From NCBI RefSeq assembly GCF_024171995.1, contig NZ_JAMTCT010000002.1, forward strand, positions 423,458 through 487,457: 64,000 nt of DNA. Direction: 5' to 3'. The stretch's first letter is position 1; each line of letters opens with the position of its first letter. Below, one piece after another: positions 61,484-64,000 of the stretch. Source of the DNA: Promicromonospora umidemergens (GTDB lineage: Bacteria > Actinomycetota > Actinomycetes > Actinomycetales > Cellulomonadaceae). The notes below the pieces were generated by a model. That model was not told the DNA's origin, searched no databases, and saw nothing but the letters and a program-made list of their open reading frames with translations. Position numbers and translations under genes: made by a program.

Positions 61484-62452
61484 ATGGCAACAACCGTCGC
61501 GCCCAGCTGGCTGCTCAGCCCCGGAGAATCGCGCCACGCGCAGGCCGTACCAGGCGGGGTCGAGTACCACCGCGTCCTTGCCGGCGACAGACGTCGCATC
61601 GGACGTGGCATCCTCGCGATCGTGCTCCTGCTGGCCGGGATCGTCGTCTTCCCGACCGTCATCGGACGGCTCCTGGGACTCGTCGACCTGCAGATGGGAA
61701 ACACGACACCGATCCTCGGTGGCAACGACTACACGCCGCTGTACCACGCGGGCTCGATGATCTCCCTCGCCCTGCTTGCGCCGTGGAGCATGCTCATCCA
61801 GCGCTGGCTCTACGGCATCCCCGCCGCGTCCCTGCACTCGGTGACCTCTCGATTCCGGTTCGATGTGCTCGGCAAGGCGCTCATCGTGTTCGGGCCTGCC
61901 TGGCTGCTCGTGAACGTCATCGGGTTCTTCGGACCCAGCGACGAGGTGCCCTGGTCGCGCCTGGACCTCATCGGCATCTTCGTCGGCACTCTTCTGCTCA
62001 CACCGCTGCAGACCACAGGAGAGGAGTACGGCGCACGAGGGCTGATGTTCCGTGTGATCGGGAGCTGGACGCGCAGCCGCCGGGCCGGGCTCATCGCCGG
62101 GGTCCTCGTCTCGAGCATCATCTTCACCGCGGTCCACGCCTCCACCGATGTGTACATCAACACCTGGTACATGGTGCTCTGGTGCTGCCTGGCGATCATC
62201 ACGTGGCGCACGGGCGGCCTCGAGATCGCGATAGTCCTCCACGCCGTCCTCAACACGGTCGCCCTCCTCGGCGCGCCGTTGTTCCGCATCGATCTCGGCG
62301 GCGCGCTCGCCGACCGATCCGCGGGGGTCGGTTCGCCCACCCAGCTCATCCCGACCGCGGCGGTGATAGTGATCACCGCCCTCGTGTGGTGGTGGACCCG
62401 CAGGTCCGGACCCGCGCTCACTCCACTTGCGCGACCCGCCGCCACGCGCTGA
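61484..62452 (+). CDS. CPBP family intramembrane metalloprotease
   Basis: A 322-residue Abi-type protease with eight hydrophobic segments, catalytic motifs GEEYGARGLMFR (EExxxR), HASTD and HAVLN. Prenyl-protease-like homologues process peptides or immunity factors. ATG 61484. The paired upstream gene may encode its partner or substrate, given the shared palindrome. Confidence 0.9.
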   Translation: MATTVAPSWLLSPGESRHAQAVPGGVEYHRVLAGDRRRIGRGILAIVLLLAGIVVFPTVIGRLLGLVDLQMGNTTPILGGNDYTPLYHAGSMISLALLAPWSMLIQRWLYGIPAASLHSVTSRFRFDVLGKALIVFGPAWLLVNVIGFFGPSDEVPWSRLDLIGIFVGTLLLTPLQTTGEEYGARGLMFRVIGSWTRSRRAGLIAGVLVSSIIFTAVHASTDVYINTWYMVLWCCLAIITWRTGGLEIAIVLHAVLNTVALLGAPLFRIDLGGALADRSAGVGSPTQLIPTAAVIVITALVWWWTRRSGPALTPLARPAATR

Positions 62453-62799
62453 GGCAGGGCCGTTCGGCCGCGCCCGACGAGCTCCCTGGGCAAACCGTCA
62501 CGGGAATGAGATCACCCGTGACGCTTCGCCCCGGCGGCGGACCGATCAGCCGCCCGACGGGAATCGAACTCAACGACGGCACCTTCATCAGCCTGTCACT
62601 CGACCACGCCGGGCACAGAACCATGTACGTCACCGACGAGAGCTATTGGCTCCCGCAGCACGCCCCGACGCCCTTGGTTGTGGTGCGGGCGGCACACCTT
62701 CCCAGCGCAGACATCACCGCGCCGAGGGAGAACCGCCATGCTGCCCATCCTCCTCACCCGAGAGCCCGAACCCGCAAAGTAGCGGCAGGGAACCCGGGC
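62453..62799. other. Intergenic stretch without a recognisable gene
   Basis: About 350 bases. Short frames occur, but none has a family match. It borders the end of the integrase fragment. Confidence 0.5.
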
Positions 62800-63535
62800 C
62801 GGTTCAAGGTGCTGGTAATGAAGAACCACGGTGGGGTTGCTGTGCCCAGCGATCGCCATCAGCTCCCGCCAACGTGGCTCCCGATCGCGCCGCCCAGGTC
62901 AAGGCTGTGTGGCGCAGGTCGTGAAAATGCAGCTCGTCGAGTCCCACGGCAACACGAACCACAGACCAGTTCCGCTCGATGATCGAAGCGTGCAGCACAC
63001 CCCCGCGCTTCGCCCGGAAGAGCATCCCGTCCGGTCCTGGCGGAGAGAACCTCGCCAGGTGCTCCTTGAGGATCGGCACGACGAACGACGGGATTGCCAC
63101 GTCTCGGTAGGAGGCGTCAGTCTTCGGCGGCCCGATCTGGTTGTACTTGCCGGCGACCTTCTGATTCGCTGCGGTGCCCCGCACTGCCACCTTTGCCCGC
63201 GTCGGGTCCGAGAGGTCAAGGTGCCGCCGCCGCAACGCTCGCAGTTCCCCATTGCGCAGACCCGCGCCAACAGCCAGCGGCACGATCGCTTGAAGGTATG
63301 CCGGCATCAGTTCGGTCATCCGCCACATCTGGTCGGCAGTCACCACGATCGGCTCGTGCACCGCCTTGTACCGCAGGGCTCCCCTGACCTTCGCCGGCGA
63401 GGCGTCGAGCAGCTCGTGGTCGACGGCGTCGTTCAGGATCGACGACAGTGTCTGATAGGCCGAGTACAGCGCGCCACGTCCGTCGGACTTCTCCTGTCCG
63501 TGCCACGTCCGCGACCGCGCTTCCTCCGCATGGCC
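62800..63535 (-). pseudogene. Tyrosine recombinase (phage-type integrase) fragment, frameshifted
   Basis: Minus-strand frame from 63535: WHGQEKSDGRGALYSAYQTL, SSILNDAVDHELLDASPAKV, then GAGLRNGELRALRRRHLDLS with the first catalytic Arg, and HFHDLRHTALTWAARSGATL with His and Arg. Near 62865-62867 an extra G (CCC on plus) shifts the frame; the other frame continues ELMAIAGHSNPTVVLHYQHL with the His and the catalytic Tyr-bearing segment. N-terminal domain is missing (an in-frame TGA at 63536) and no tRNA is adjacent. Dead element remnant. Confidence 0.8.
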
Positions 63536-63730
63536 TCACGAGGCCACTCGCGTCCACTTCCGTCTCACGGGCCCGAAGAAGAAACAGCAGGTCAGGCGAC
63601 ATTTCCCCAGTTCAGGGACCTGCCGCCCGACCTCCTCGATCCTCAGACGTGCTTCCGACGTCTGAGCCTGCGGTTCCGCTACGGGCGCGTGCCTCGTTCC
63701 TCGGCCCGCACCCTGCGCTGCACCTCCGGC

Positions 63731-64000
63731 TCAGACGTTGAACCCGAGCATCCGCAGCTGCTCCTTGCCGTCGTCCGTGATCTTCTCCGGACCCCACGGC
63801 GGCATCCAGACCCAGTTCACGCGGAACCCGTCGACGATGCCTTCGAGCGCCTGCGCGGTCTGGTCCTCGATCACGTCCGTCAGCGGGCAGGCCGCCGACG
63901 TGAGCGTCATGTCGATGGTCGTGTGGTTGTTCTGGTCCACCTGGACGCCGTACACCAGGCCCAGGTCGACGACGTTGATGCCCAGCTCGGGGTCGATCAC
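63731..64000 (-). CDS. Metal-sulfur cluster assembly protein (SufT/PaaD-like, DUF59), 5' end outside window
   Basis: Ninety residues visible: VIDPELGINVVDLGLVYGVQ, DMTLTSAACPLTDVIEDQTA and VNWVWMPPWGPEKITDDGKE. The DPELGxxVVDLGLVY and SxxCP motifs are the DUF59/SufT signature, acting in Fe-S cluster assembly. The protein ends at 63731; its true start lies beyond 64000. Confidence 0.95.
   Translation of the reverse strand: MIDPELGINVVDLGLVYGVQVDQNNHTTIDMTLTSAACPLTDVIEDQTAQALEGIVDGFRVNWVWMPPWGPEKITDDGKEQLRMLGFNV

Noticed and set aside
1-64000. CRISPR array or rRNA genes
   Set aside because: No regularly spaced repeats of 25-40 bases and no rRNA-like sequence were seen on either strand.

Overview
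The window is high-GC actinobacterial chromosome, most likely from a Cellulomonas/Promicromonospora-type lineage (an inference from gene content and codon use; no rRNA is present). Reasons: dense GC-rich genes with many GTG/TTG starts and 4-base ATGA/GTGA overlaps, actinobacterial families (ANTAR, DUF3618, DUF3140, DUF5134, Sdh1-type succinate dehydrogenase) and NarL-type two-component pairs. About 60 intact or near-intact genes, one tRNA-Pro(GGG), a tandem glycine riboswitch and a surprising number of broken genes are visible.

Layout. 0-4 kb: a small envelope-stress operon (DUF3618, holin-like, glycine-rich anchor), a haem-oxygenase-like diiron protein and a PAS-ANTAR regulator. 4-6 kb: a divergent NmrA-type reductase/HTH regulator pair. 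6-10.7 kb: an exporter operon (small peptide ORF, lipoprotein, adaptor with an in-frame UGA, ABC ATPase, FtsX-like permease). 10.8-14.8 kb: an Sdh1-like succinate dehydrogenase operon. 15.2-18.4 kb: a sugar ABC transporter. 18.6-22.2 kb: a frameshifted AraC regulator divergent from a ferredoxin/reductase/P450 operon. 22-28.9 kb: MFS pump, formate/nitrite channel, Ppx/GppA, secreted trypsin-like protease, ABC exporter with TetR. 29-33.6 kb: a LacI-controlled Gfo/Idh-ThuA pair and an unusual acyltransferase fused to a helical-barrel-like domain. 33.8-38 kb: after the tRNA, a decayed zone with a UGA-interrupted PD-(D/E)XK gene, intact sdaA behind a glycine riboswitch and a gcvH remnant, an IS5-type fragment and an HTH fragment. 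38-48.3 kb: a two-component system, membrane and SRPBCC proteins, DsbA-like and SDR genes with a divergent TetR, VOC, GrpB, another IS5 fragment, and a BlaI/DUF5134/HMA metal or envelope-stress group. 49-56.3 kb: a photolyase cluster with a deleted FAD oxidoreductase, SDRs, DUF3140/DUF2945, sigma factor, DUF2867 and TspO genes. 56.4-64 kb: gene remnants, a second two-component system, a TetR with a very long operator controlling two membrane proteins (one CPBP protease), a broken integrase and a SufT-like protein running off the end.

Cross-cutting themes: (1) many genes carry a single-base indel, an in-frame UGA or an internal deletion, often beside intact operon partners; (2) three unrelated genes each carry exactly three 15-bp units coding pentapeptide linkers; (3) several divergent promoters carry clear paired palindromes that can be assigned to the adjacent regulator.
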